DNA of 5,612 nt. Origin: Acidobacteriaceae bacterium (GTDB lineage: Bacteria; Acidobacteriota; Terriglobia; Terriglobales; Acidobacteriaceae). This document shows, piece by piece, positions 1 through 5,549 of this stretch. The notes below the pieces were generated by a model. That model had not been told where the DNA came from. It was given only the letters and a program-made list of their open reading frames with translations, and did not search any database. The first letter of the stretch is position 1. Each line of letters starts with the position of its first letter. The translations under genes and the position numbers were made by a program. Location: contig JASHVU010000411.1 of the NCBI GenBank assembly GCA_030044455.1, positions 1-5,612 of the forward strand, given 5' to 3'.

Positions 1-1350
1 CTACACCTCCGCCGATGTGGCGGAGATTACTCTTGCCGCCTTATCAATCTGCTCGCGCGTGTTGACCTCCGTCGCGCACCAAAGCGTCGCGTTGCCAAGC
101 TCGGGATACCAGCGCTTGAGCGGAACCCCGCCGGCAATGTTGACATCGAGCAGCCGCGGCGTCCAGAGCTCCGGCGACTCGTCGGTATGAATCACAAACT
201 CGTTGAACCGTGGAGCGCCTTGGAACACAAGGCGCGCGCCGGGCTGCGCGGAGAGCGTTTTGGCGGCATAGTCGGCCTTGGCCAGATTGTGCAGCGCCAG
301 TTCGCGCATGCCTTCCTTGCCATAGACGGAGAGAAAAACGGTTGCCATGAGCGCCACCAGCGCCTGGTTGGTGCAGATGTTCGACGTCGCTTTTTCGCGG
401 CGAATGTGCTGCTCGCGCGTAGACAGAGTGAGCACAAAGCCGCGATATCCGTCGCGGTCAACCGTCTGACCCACCAGCCGCCCGGGCATCTGGCGCGCGA
501 ATTTTTCTTTGGTGGCAATCACGCCGCAGAATGGCCCGCCGTAGCTGATTGCGACGCCGTAGGACTGGGCTTCCATGGCAACGATATCGGCTTCGACCGG
601 TGGCTGCACAATTCCCAGTGAAACCGCCTCGGCGATCGACACGACGAGCAGCGCGCCCTTCTTGTGCGCGATCGCGGCAATCGCCGGAATGTCTTCAATG
701 ACGCCGAAGAAGTTGGGGCTCTGCACCAGCACGCACGCGGTCTCCTCGTTCACCGCTGCGTCCAGAGCCTCGATATCAATGCGCGCGGTTGCGCGAACAT
801 AGGGCACCAGCGAAACGGGCAGCCCCTGGTACTTGGTGTAAGTTGCCAGCACCTCGCGGTATTCCGGATGCACCGTTCGTGCGACCACCGCCTTGTGCCG
901 GCCAGTAACGCGCACGGCCATCATCACAGCTTCTGCCGTGCCTGTTGATCCGTCATACATGCTGGCGTTGGCCAGATCCATGCCGGTCAGTTCGGCAATC
1001 ATCGTCTGGAACTCGAAGATCGCTTGCAGCGTGCCTTGCGTAATTTCGGCCTGATAGGGGGTGTAGCTTGTCAGGAACTCGCCGCGCTGGACGAGCGAAT
1101 CGATGATGACCGGCCGGTAGTGCCGGTAAGCTCCCGCACCCAGAAAGCTGTAAAAGCCCACCGAGTTTCGCCGCGCTGCGCGATGAAAGAAGTCAAGAAT
1201 CTCGCTCTCTGCGTGCTGGCGGGGAACGCGAAGGTCGCGATTCAGCCGGTACTCGGCCGGAATGGACTCGAATAAATCGTCAATCGATGTCGCGCCGATT
1301 TCGGCGAGCATCCTGGTGCGTTCGGCATCGGATTTTGGGAGGTAGCGCAT
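1..1350 (-). CDS. gcvPA: Glycine dehydrogenase (decarboxylating) subunit 1, P-protein alpha subunit
   Basis: Cytoplasmic P-protein alpha subunit of the glycine cleavage system. With GcvPB it decarboxylates glycine and passes the aminomethyl group to lipoyl-GcvH. The 449 residues match the usual length of this subunit in organisms with a split P protein. Recognisable family blocks are [11 protein letters not shown] (68-78), [10 protein letters not shown] (97-106), [12 protein letters not shown] (130-141), [12 protein letters not shown] (211-222), GGPFCG (271-276), GRLVGQTVD (290-298) and the near-invariant [14 protein letters not shown] (311-324) followed by ICTNQAL. The PLP-binding lysine is normally in GcvPB, so its absence here is expected. 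The ATG at 1350 gives the canonical MRYLP start. Upstream is AGAAG at 7 nt or AGGAG at 14 nt. The TAG stop occupies 3-1, so the gene is complete. gcvPB is expected immediately beyond the window. It lies 156 nt downstream of gcvH and is probably co-transcribed with it. Confidence 0.97.
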   Translation of the reverse strand: MRYLPKSDAERTRMLAEIGATSIDDLFESIPAEYRLNRDLRVPRQHAESEILDFFHRAARRNSVGFYSFLGAGAYRHYRPVIIDSLVQRGEFLTSYTPYQAEITQGTLQAIFEFQTMIAELTGMDLANASMYDGSTGTAEAVMMAVRVTGRHKAVVARTVHPEYREVLATYTKYQGLPVSLVPYVRATARIDIEALDAAVNEETACVLVQSPNFFGVIEDIPAIAAIAHKKGALLVVSIAEAVSLGIVQPPVEADIVAMEAQSYGVAISYGGPFCGVIATKEKFARQMPGRLVGQTVDRDGYRGFVLTLSTREQHIRREKATSNICTNQALVALMATVFLSVYGKEGMRELALHNLAKADYAAKTLSAQPGARLVFQGAPRFNEFVIHTDESPELWTPRLLDVNIAGGVPLKRWYPELGNATLWCATEVNTREQIDKAARVISATSAEV

Positions 1351-1356
1351 GAGTTA

Positions 1357-1391
1357 GCTTCTAGCTCCTAGCTTCTAGCTTCTAGCTAGAA
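1357..1391. repeat. Degenerate heptamer array, gcvPA-proximal arm
   Basis: Five consecutive 7-bp units on the plus strand: GCTTCTA, GCTCCTA, GCTTCTA, GCTTCTA, GCTAGAA. The junction creates a perfect 14-bp palindrome, CTTCTAGCTAGAAG, at 1379-1392. The array ends 6 bp from the gcvPA start codon, so gcvPA's ribosome-binding region lies inside it. The 35 bp at 1351-1385 match the reverse complement of 1474-1508 at 26 of 35 positions, making an imperfect inverted repeat across the gcvH-gcvPA gap. A 7-bp period cannot be a codon repeat in one frame, in keeping with a non-coding element. Confidence 0.85.
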
Positions 1392-1472
1392 GGCAGTAAG
1401 GTTGGCTTTTGTGCAACGATCGGGAGTATGACCGCCGGTTGAACCGAAACAGCTTCGGATGGCGACGAGGTG
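1392..1472. other. Unique centre between the two heptamer arrays of the gcvH-gcvPA gap
   Basis: About 81 bp with no ORF of note. The only local structure seen is a small hairpin, CCGAA-ACAGC-TTCGG, at 1444-1458. It shows no evident similarity to the centre of the corresponding sigma/anti-sigma element. No convincing promoter or terminator is visible, so gcvH and gcvPA are probably transcribed together through it. Confidence 0.5.
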
Positions 1473-1507
1473 GCTGGCAGCTGGAAGCTAATAGCTAGAA
1501 GCTGCTT
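1473..1507. repeat. Degenerate heptamer array, gcvH-proximal arm
   Basis: Five 7-bp units on the plus strand: GCTGGCA, GCTGGAA, GCTAATA, GCTAGAA, GCTGCTT. They run up to and touch the gcvH stop codon (TGA, 1509-1507). The reverse complement contains CAGCTTCTAGC, an 11-mer also present at 4651-4661 in the sigma/anti-sigma element. It pairs imperfectly with the array at 1357-1391. Confidence 0.85.
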
Positions 1508-1890
1508 CACTGTTCTTCCGCGATAAACGTCTCATACGCCGCAGCATCCAGCAGCGAATCAAGCTCGGCCGGATTCTTGAGCTCAACCTTGATGATCCAG
1601 GTCTCATGGGCAGCAGAGTTGATCTTGTCGGGTTCGGTCTTCAGCGCCTCGTTCACCTCAGTTACCGTGCCCGAGACCGGAGAGTATAGGTCGCTGACGG
1701 CCTTCACGCTTTCAACCGAGCCAAAGGTGGCATGGGCCGTTACCGCATCGCCAACCTTGGGCGCGTCCACGTACACAATGTCGCCCAGCGAGTTCTGGGC
1801 GTAGTCGGTAATGCCAATAGCGCCAATGGACCCCTCAACCGAGATCCACTCATGCTCACGGGTATAGCGGAAGTTCGTTGGATAAGGCAT
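1507..1890 (-). CDS. gcvH: Glycine cleavage system H protein
   Basis: Small cytoplasmic lipoyl carrier that shuttles the aminomethyl group between the P and T proteins of the glycine cleavage system. From the ATG at 1890 it is 127 residues, the usual length. It shows the H-protein entry motif FRYTREHEW (7-15), IGITDYAQNSLGDIVYVD (25-42) and the lipoylation site VESVKAVSDLYSPVSG (59-74), where Lys63 is the expected lipoyl-lysine. The conserved GW near the C-terminus is TW here (97-98, in HETWIIKV). An in-frame GTG at 1902 would add MQSN, but the ATG is preferred because GAGGT lies 10 nt upstream of it and MPYPTNFRYT is the normal H-protein N-terminus. It heads a unit with gcvPA. gcvT is not next to it. 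Confidence 0.97.
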   Translation of the reverse strand: MPYPTNFRYTREHEWISVEGSIGAIGITDYAQNSLGDIVYVDAPKVGDAVTAHATFGSVESVKAVSDLYSPVSGTVTEVNEALKTEPDKINSAAHETWIIKVELKNPAELDSLLDAAAYETFIAEEQ

Positions 1891-1900
1891 GTTTGATTGC

Positions 1901-1905
1901 ACCTC
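1901..1905 (-). promoter_or_regulatory. Ribosome binding site of gcvH
   Basis: GAGGT reads on the minus strand and ends 10 nt before the ATG at 1890. Because the alternative GTG at 1902 overlaps this motif, the site decides for the ATG. Confidence 0.7.
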
Positions 1906-2035
1906 GATGAATCTGGCCGAAAGAGTAGTGTACGGCCCGGGGCCAAGGGAAGAAAACCTGTGGATCGTGAGCGGGAAATTCCCGCCTCAAGCGGCGAAAT
2001 TCTGCATCGACAGGGCGAGACCGGTGAAAACCGGA
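1906..2035 (-). promoter_or_regulatory. Leader and probable promoter region of gcvH
   Basis: This stretch separates the PDZ-gene terminator from gcvH and must hold the gcvH promoter if the terminator is efficient. No strong sigma70 promoter stands out; TACACT on the minus strand at 1932-1927 is a weak -10 candidate without a clear -35. Two symmetric sequences are present. One is a perfect dyad GCGGGAA-A-TTCCCGC at 1971-1985, operator-like in shape. The other is a short stem CCGGT/ACCGG at 2021-2034. I see no glycine riboswitch architecture. Confidence 0.4.
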
Positions 2036-2077
2036 ACCAAACACAAAGGGCGCTTGCCGCATCGCGGCAAGCGCCCT
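2036..2077 (-). terminator. Rho-independent terminator after the PDZ gene
   Basis: On the minus strand a perfect 14-bp GC-rich stem (AGGGCGCTTGCCGC at 2077-2064 pairing with 2060-2047, 3-nt loop) is followed by the T-rich tail TTGTGTTTGGTT. It starts 20 nt after the PDZ gene's TAG stop (2100-2098), the expected position for ending the sigma/anti-sigma/PDZ transcript. The T tract is interrupted by G, so efficiency is uncertain. Confidence 0.85.
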
Positions 2078-2097
2078 GATTCCTGGTTTTACCGAAG

Positions 2098-3573
2098 CTA
2101 GACGAAGTGCCCTGACTGCTGCTCGCGCAGATACTCCATCTGGTCGTGCATCTGCTGCTGCCACTGCTTCATCTGCTGCTTCAGTTGCTCCATCTGCTTC
2201 TGGTCCATCTGGAACTGCTGCTTGAATTCATCAGGATTGAAGCCCTTGTTCAACTGCTGCAGTTGTTGCTTGAGCTGTTCCATCTCCTTCGGATCGACCT
2301 TAAAGAGGTCCGGATTAAAGTTGTTTTTGAACTGCTCCATTTGTTGCTTCAGCTGATCCATCTGCTTCTGGTTGAGCTGAAGCTGGCCGCCGTTGAAGAT
2401 TTGCCCGCACTGACCTGCCTGCTGCGCCATTTTTTCAGCCTGCTTGCGAAGTTCTTCGGCCTGCTGCTGGCTCAGCACAGGCATCTGGCTTTGCAGCTGT
2501 TCTTTCAAAGCACCCAGCGAGCGCTCAACTTGTTGGCGCATTTCGTCATTCTGCTTCTGCGATTGCGATGCAGCTTCTTCCGCTTGCTGCCGCATAGCAT
2601 CGGCTTGCGCAGCCAGGGCATCAGGAATCTCCAAATCGTTCAGTGCAAGTACCTCCGGCGTGCCGTCGCCGAACGGGTCTTGCCATTCCAGCTCGCTGTG
2701 GCGCTTCGAATCCACCTGCAGGTTGAGCGTCTGCGGCTTCTTGTCGCGCAGAATCGTTACCTGCACCTGCTTGCCCTGGTTCGAGCGCAGCGCGCGCTCC
2801 CAGTCGGCCAAAGTGGCAATCGCGTCGTTGCCCACTTTCAGGATGACGTCAAAGACGCGAAGTCCGGCATTGGCCGCCTCGCTCTTGCGCGTAACCTGCT
2901 TCACCATAAGTCCGCCGTCCACGCCCAGGTATTCGGCCATCTGCGAGGTGAGCGGCTCAACCAGTGCGCCTACCTTCAGGCTCGAACCAACAAACGGCAT
3001 GTGGAAGCCGGTAGACCCGGTAACATCGCCGTCGGCTCCCAGGATCCCCATCCCCGGCACAGGCGAAATCAGGTCGCCGTCATGGTCGAACTTGTCCCAC
3101 ACGTCGTGTTCCATGGCTTCGCGGTCCGCGAGCTCAACAGCGATCGTCTGGATGTTACCGTCCCGGCTGATCTCCAGGCTCACCTTGCGGCCGGCGGGAA
3201 TTTCGTGAAGCATCCGCTTGAATTGCTCGGCGCCTTCAACGGTCTGGCCGTTGACTGAAATCACCACATCGTTTACCTTCAGGCCGATCTTTCCGGCCGG
3301 CGCATCGTGGTCGATCAGCGTAATCACCGCGCCACGAACGTCCTTGAGCTTGAGCTGCTGGGCCTTTTCCTGATCCACGTCTTCAATCTCCACGCCCAGG
3401 TAGCCCTGCGACGTATGCGAGAGCGACGGAAACGGATTGGCAAAGAAGTCCATCACGCTTTCGGCCTGCGCGCGCAGCACGCGCGGCGCTCCAACAAGGC
3501 AAAGCGCGGCCACGGCCAGCGCGAGTGGACCTAAACGGTGAATTCTCTGATACGGCCTCGAAAGTTGCTTCAT
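2098..3573 (-). CDS. Exported protein with two PDZ domains and a Gln-rich coiled-coil repeat tail
   Basis: 491 residues. A Sec-type signal peptide is visible: charged start MKQLSRPYQRIHR, hydrophobic core about 14-29, and AQA at 35-37 as the likely cleavage site. No lipobox is present. PDZ-like domain 1 spans about 57-148 (GYLGVEI; GAVITLIDHDAPAGKIGLKVNDVVISVNG). PDZ-like domain 2 spans about 197-288 (GLMVKQV; AANAGLRVFDVILKVGNDAI). From about 320 onward the chain is rich in Gln, Met, Lys and Glu and predicted coiled coil. It includes three related units at 402-427, 428-457 and 458-478 with the core M(D/E)QLKQQ and, in the first two, FNPD-x-F. No trypsin-like protease domain precedes the PDZ domains, so this is not DegP/HtrA. 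The ATG at 3573 has GGAG 9 nt upstream. It lies 71 nt after the anti-sigma gene and probably belongs to that transcript, which suggests an envelope sensing or scaffolding role. The exact function is not known to me. Confidence 0.9.
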   Translation of the reverse strand: MKQLSRPYQRIHRLGPLALAVAALCLVGAPRVLRAQAESVMDFFANPFPSLSHTSQGYLGVEIEDVDQEKAQQLKLKDVRGAVITLIDHDAPAGKIGLKVNDVVISVNGQTVEGAEQFKRMLHEIPAGRKVSLEISRDGNIQTIAVELADREAMEHDVWDKFDHDGDLISPVPGMGILGADGDVTGSTGFHMPFVGSSLKVGALVEPLTSQMAEYLGVDGGLMVKQVTRKSEAANAGLRVFDVILKVGNDAIATLADWERALRSNQGKQVQVTILRDKKPQTLNLQVDSKRHSELEWQDPFGDGTPEVLALNDLEIPDALAAQADAMRQQAEEAASQSQKQNDEMRQQVERSLGALKEQLQSQMPVLSQQQAEELRKQAEKMAQQAGQCGQIFNGGQLQLNQKQMDQLKQQMEQFKNNFNPDLFKVDPKEMEQLKQQLQQLNKGFNPDEFKQQFQMDQKQMEQLKQQMKQWQQQMHDQMEYLREQQSGHFV

Positions 3574-3596
3574 TGCTTTTCTCTCCGAATCATCAT
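3570..3596 (-). CDS. Possible 8-codon leader ORF overlapping the PDZ gene start
   Basis: On the minus strand GGAGAG (3602-3597) is followed by ATGATG, opening an 8-codon frame MMIRREKQ. Its TGA (3572-3570) overlaps the PDZ gene's ATG (3573-3571) as ATGA, the arrangement typical of translational coupling. GGAG is 2 nt from the first ATG and 5 nt from the second. A second CGGAGAG within this mini-ORF serves the PDZ gene itself. At this length chance is a real alternative and there is no direct evidence of translation. Confidence 0.25.
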   Translation of the reverse strand: MMIRREKQ

Positions 3597-3644
3597 CTCT
3601 CCGGTCGGGCTCTGTGGTTGGCCCTTGGCCGGCTTTTGAAAGCG

Positions 3645-4625
3645 CTATTGAATCTCATTGACCCGGCTCAAAACCTGCCGGGAGACATTTCGAATCTGCG
3701 GATTGTTATCGGTAGTTGACACCGAATAAAGAACCTGGCGCACGCTGGTGTCGGCCTCAACCGGTTCAAGCAGGCTGATGGCCGCGGAGCGAATGCGAGG
3801 ATCGTTGTCATTCATCAGCGATTCGAGAACCGCGTCGCGGACGCGCATGTCCTCTGAAACGTAAGGCTCGAGTCCCTCCAGCGCCTTCTGGCGCACAGCT
3901 ACACTCTTGTCGTTGCGCAATACATACATCAGGGCGTCACGAATGCCCGAAGGCTGGCAACTGTGGCCGGCGCGGCACTCGGCCGCCAGCAGGCCCACTG
4001 AGTCATCGCGAACCCCGGGGCTGCTGGCATCTTCCGTGGCCAGCATCAGCAGCTGGCGAATCTGTGGATCGTCCAGCGAACCCTCGATCTGCCGCGGCAC
4101 AACCTGGTTGTAGCTCACGTCCACAATCTCGCTGTTGGGCTGACGCACAATCCCTGACACGCTGGCCACGTTGGCCAGCGCAGGCTGCGTTGCAGTCTCT
4201 TGAGTCTTGGGCGCGCTTGCAGCCTGAGCCGCGGCCGCATGGGCTACCCGGCTCTGGGCATACTCGTAACCCCCCAGGCTTCCCGCTCCACCGCCAATCA
4301 CCAGCAGCAATACCGCCGCTATCGGCGCACTCTGCAGCCGCGCAAAGTTGTTCCAGGCCAGCGTGCTCCAGCGCTCATACCAGCGCTTCGGTGGCAGGCT
4401 GTCGAGCACCTCGTCCAGCCGAAGACGCGCCCGCGCCACCAGGTTCGGCGCCGGCTCCTGCACTGGATTGGCGTCCATCAGCACCTTCAGCGCAAGCACC
4501 TGCTCGCACTCGCGCTGGCACTCCGGGCACGCCGCTACATGCCGCTCCAACTCATGGGCGTGCTCATCCGACAGCTCCTGGTAGGCCGCCGCCACGATTC
4601 GCTCCCTTGCTACTTCGCAATTCAT
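3645..4625 (-). CDS. Membrane anti-sigma factor: zf-HC2 domain, one TM helix, HEAT-repeat outer domain
   Basis: 326 residues. The N-terminus is a zinc anti-sigma (zf-HC2/ZAS-type) domain with Cys3 and the H-x3-C-x2-C motif at His29, Cys33 and Cys36. It is expected to bind the partner ECF sigma factor in the cytoplasm. A single hydrophobic helix lies at about 100-119 (APIAAVLLLVIGGGAGSLGG), followed by an Ala/Gln-rich linker. The outer part, about 184-326, contains four HEAT-like helical repeats, at about 185-217, 225-259, 260-292 and 293-326, each with a D-x-x-(V/I)-R-type turn such as NDPRIRSAAISLL. Cys217 and Cys223 are close together and could form a disulfide. The ATG at 4625 has GGAAGGA ending 7 nt upstream. 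It follows the sigma gene after an unusually long gap of 171 nt. The pairing is inferred from domain type and order. Confidence 0.9.
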   Translation of the reverse strand: MNCEVARERIVAAAYQELSDEHAHELERHVAACPECQRECEQVLALKVLMDANPVQEPAPNLVARARLRLDEVLDSLPPKRWYERWSTLAWNNFARLQSAPIAAVLLLVIGGGAGSLGGYEYAQSRVAHAAAAQAASAPKTQETATQPALANVASVSGIVRQPNSEIVDVSYNQVVPRQIEGSLDDPQIRQLLMLATEDASSPGVRDDSVGLLAAECRAGHSCQPSGIRDALMYVLRNDKSVAVRQKALEGLEPYVSEDMRVRDAVLESLMNDNDPRIRSAAISLLEPVEADTSVRQVLYSVSTTDNNPQIRNVSRQVLSRVNEIQ

Positions 4626-4647
4626 AAGTACGTCCTTCCAGCCTCAA

Positions 4648-4683
4648 AAACAGCTTCTAGCCATCAGCCTTCAGCTGTTAGCT
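4648..4683. repeat. Degenerate heptamer array, anti-sigma-proximal arm of an inverted repeat
   Basis: From 4653 the units are GCTTCTA, GCCATCA, GCCTTCA, GCTGTTA and a final GCT. The 36 bp match the reverse complement of 4761-4796 at 29 of 36 positions. The array lies 22 bp upstream of the anti-sigma start codon, just outside its ribosome binding site. Confidence 0.85.
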
Positions 4684-4718
4684 CGCCCTCAATCTTCCGA
4701 GCTCGTCGTAATTTCACT

Positions 4719-4744
4719 GGGCCCTTCCTTATTCAAAGGGTCCC
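4719..4744 (-). other. Bulged hairpin in the centre of the sigma/anti-sigma gap
   Basis: GGG and CCCTT (4719-4726) pair with AAGGG and CCC (4736-4740 and 4742-4744), leaving T4741 as a bulge and a 9-nt loop. It lies near the middle of the inverted repeat 4648-4796. No T-run follows it on the minus strand, so it does not look like a terminator. It may be part of a folded RNA in the message. Confidence 0.5.
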
Positions 4745-4760
4745 TCTTTCCTGAAAAACC

Positions 4761-4796
4761 AGCAAATAGCTAAAGGCTAATAGCCATAAGCTGTTT
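4761..4796. repeat. Degenerate heptamer array, sigma-proximal arm of an inverted repeat
   Basis: From 4762 the five units are GCAAATA, GCTAAAG, GCTAATA, GCCATAA and GCTGTTT. The array directly abuts the sigma-factor stop codon (TAG, 4799-4797). It is the partner of 4648-4683. In the minus-strand transcript four of the seven mismatches between the arms become G-U pairs. Confidence 0.85.
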
Positions 4797-5549
4797 CTAC
4801 CGCATATCCGCCAGCTGCACCCTTAACTTCTTGGTCGCCCTGAACAGCGTGTTCTTGGCCGTCTCCTCAGTGGTATTCAACATCTCTCCAATGGTGCGCA
4901 ACCGCAGTCCCTGGTAATGCTTCAGCTCAAACACCATCCGCTCGCGCGGGGTCAGCTTCTCAAGCGCATTCTGAATCTTCTCGGCCAGTACCTTGCGGTC
5001 CAGTTCCCGCGCCGGGTTTGAAAACGAGCGGTTGTCTGACACCGCCGCCAGCAGGTCCACCTCGTCGCCCGAGCGGTCCACCATCACCGCATGATCTTCG
5101 CGGCGCGTCTTGCGCCGGCGCAGTTGATCGAGGCAGAGATTCGTCACGATCCGGTAAATCCATGTATAAAACGAGCACTCGAACCTGAAATTGCCGATGT
5201 ACCGATAGGCCTTCAAAAAAGCCTCCTGGTAGATGTCCTCGGCGTCGTGCTCGCTGCCGGTCAAATGAAGCGCCAGCCGCAACACCTGGTGTTCATATTG
5301 ACGAACCAGCGCGTCAAAGGCTGTGCGCGAACCCGACTGGGCCTCCCGGATGAGGTCCATCTCATTCTGTCGTGCCAGCAGGCGCTCCGCCGCCCCCGCC
5401 GCACCTTCGCGGCCGGCCCCGCTGGAGTTCGCACCGCCCATTGCTCTTGTCGCAGCCATTCCTGGAAAGGATTGTACCCTTCCGCTGGCCGGCCACGCCA
5501 AACCGCGTTTCGCGGTAACCGCCGCCAAACTCGCCGCGTCTGCTGCCAT
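4797..5549 (-). CDS. ECF-family RNA polymerase sigma factor (RpoE-like)
   Basis: 250 residues. The sigma-2 region spans about 75-148 and includes AFDALVRQYEHQVLRLAL, DAEDIYQEAFLKAYRYI (102-118, core-binding and -10 recognition area) and WIYRIVTNLCLDQLRRRK. The sigma-4 helix-turn-helix region spans about 185-246 and includes LTPRERMVFELKHYQGLRLRTIGEML and ETAKNTLFRATKKLRVQL. There is no sigma-3 domain, as in the ECF class. It directs RNA polymerase to stress-type promoters and should be held inactive by the adjacent zf-HC2 protein. The ATG at 5549 has GGAG 6 nt upstream but gives an Ala/Gly-rich N-terminal extension of about 60 residues compared with typical ECF factors of about 190. Internal Met31, Met37 and Met64 are alternatives with poorer ribosome binding sites. 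The family is certain; the start is moderately sure. Confidence 0.93.
   Translation of the reverse strand: MAADAASLAAVTAKRGLAWPASGRVQSFPGMAATRAMGGANSSGAGREGAAGAAERLLARQNEMDLIREAQSGSRTAFDALVRQYEHQVLRLALHLTGSEHDAEDIYQEAFLKAYRYIGNFRFECSFYTWIYRIVTNLCLDQLRRRKTRREDHAVMVDRSGDEVDLLAAVSDNRSFSNPARELDRKVLAEKIQNALEKLTPRERMVFELKHYQGLRLRTIGEMLNTTEETAKNTLFRATKKLRVQLADMR

Noticed and set aside
1357..1507. CRISPR-like array
   Set aside because: Units are 7 bp, contiguous and degenerate, without spacers or cas genes.
1500..1902. GTG start for gcvH at 1902
   Set aside because: It overlaps the GAGGT motif that suits the ATG at 1890, and the four extra residues are not part of the usual H-protein N-terminus.
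1891..2046. Glycine riboswitch ahead of gcvH
   Set aside because: This is a plausible location, but I could not find the tandem aptamer architecture or its conserved core; only short unrelated stems are present.
2444..3208. Plus-strand ORF of 254 codons, Ser/Cys/Arg-rich
   Set aside because: It is a shadow of the PDZ gene in another frame, with composition unlike a real protein.
2146..3258. Long plus-strand ORF (370 codons), Leu/His-rich
   Set aside because: It is antisense to the PDZ gene. Its Leu/Gln/His runs are the reverse reading of the Gln/Met/Lys-rich repeat codons, and it has no recognisable domain.
2098..3573. DegP/HtrA-type serine protease
   Set aside because: The PDZ domains begin about 20 residues after the signal peptide, leaving no room for a trypsin-like domain, and no GNSGG catalytic motif is present.
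4719..4744. Terminator between sigma and anti-sigma genes
   Set aside because: The stem is bulged and is followed on the minus strand by AGTGAAATT rather than a T tract.
4064..4754. Overlapping plus-strand ORFs opposite the anti-sigma gene
   Set aside because: They lie opposite a well-supported anti-sigma factor, are Pro/Ala/Arg-rich and show no family motif.
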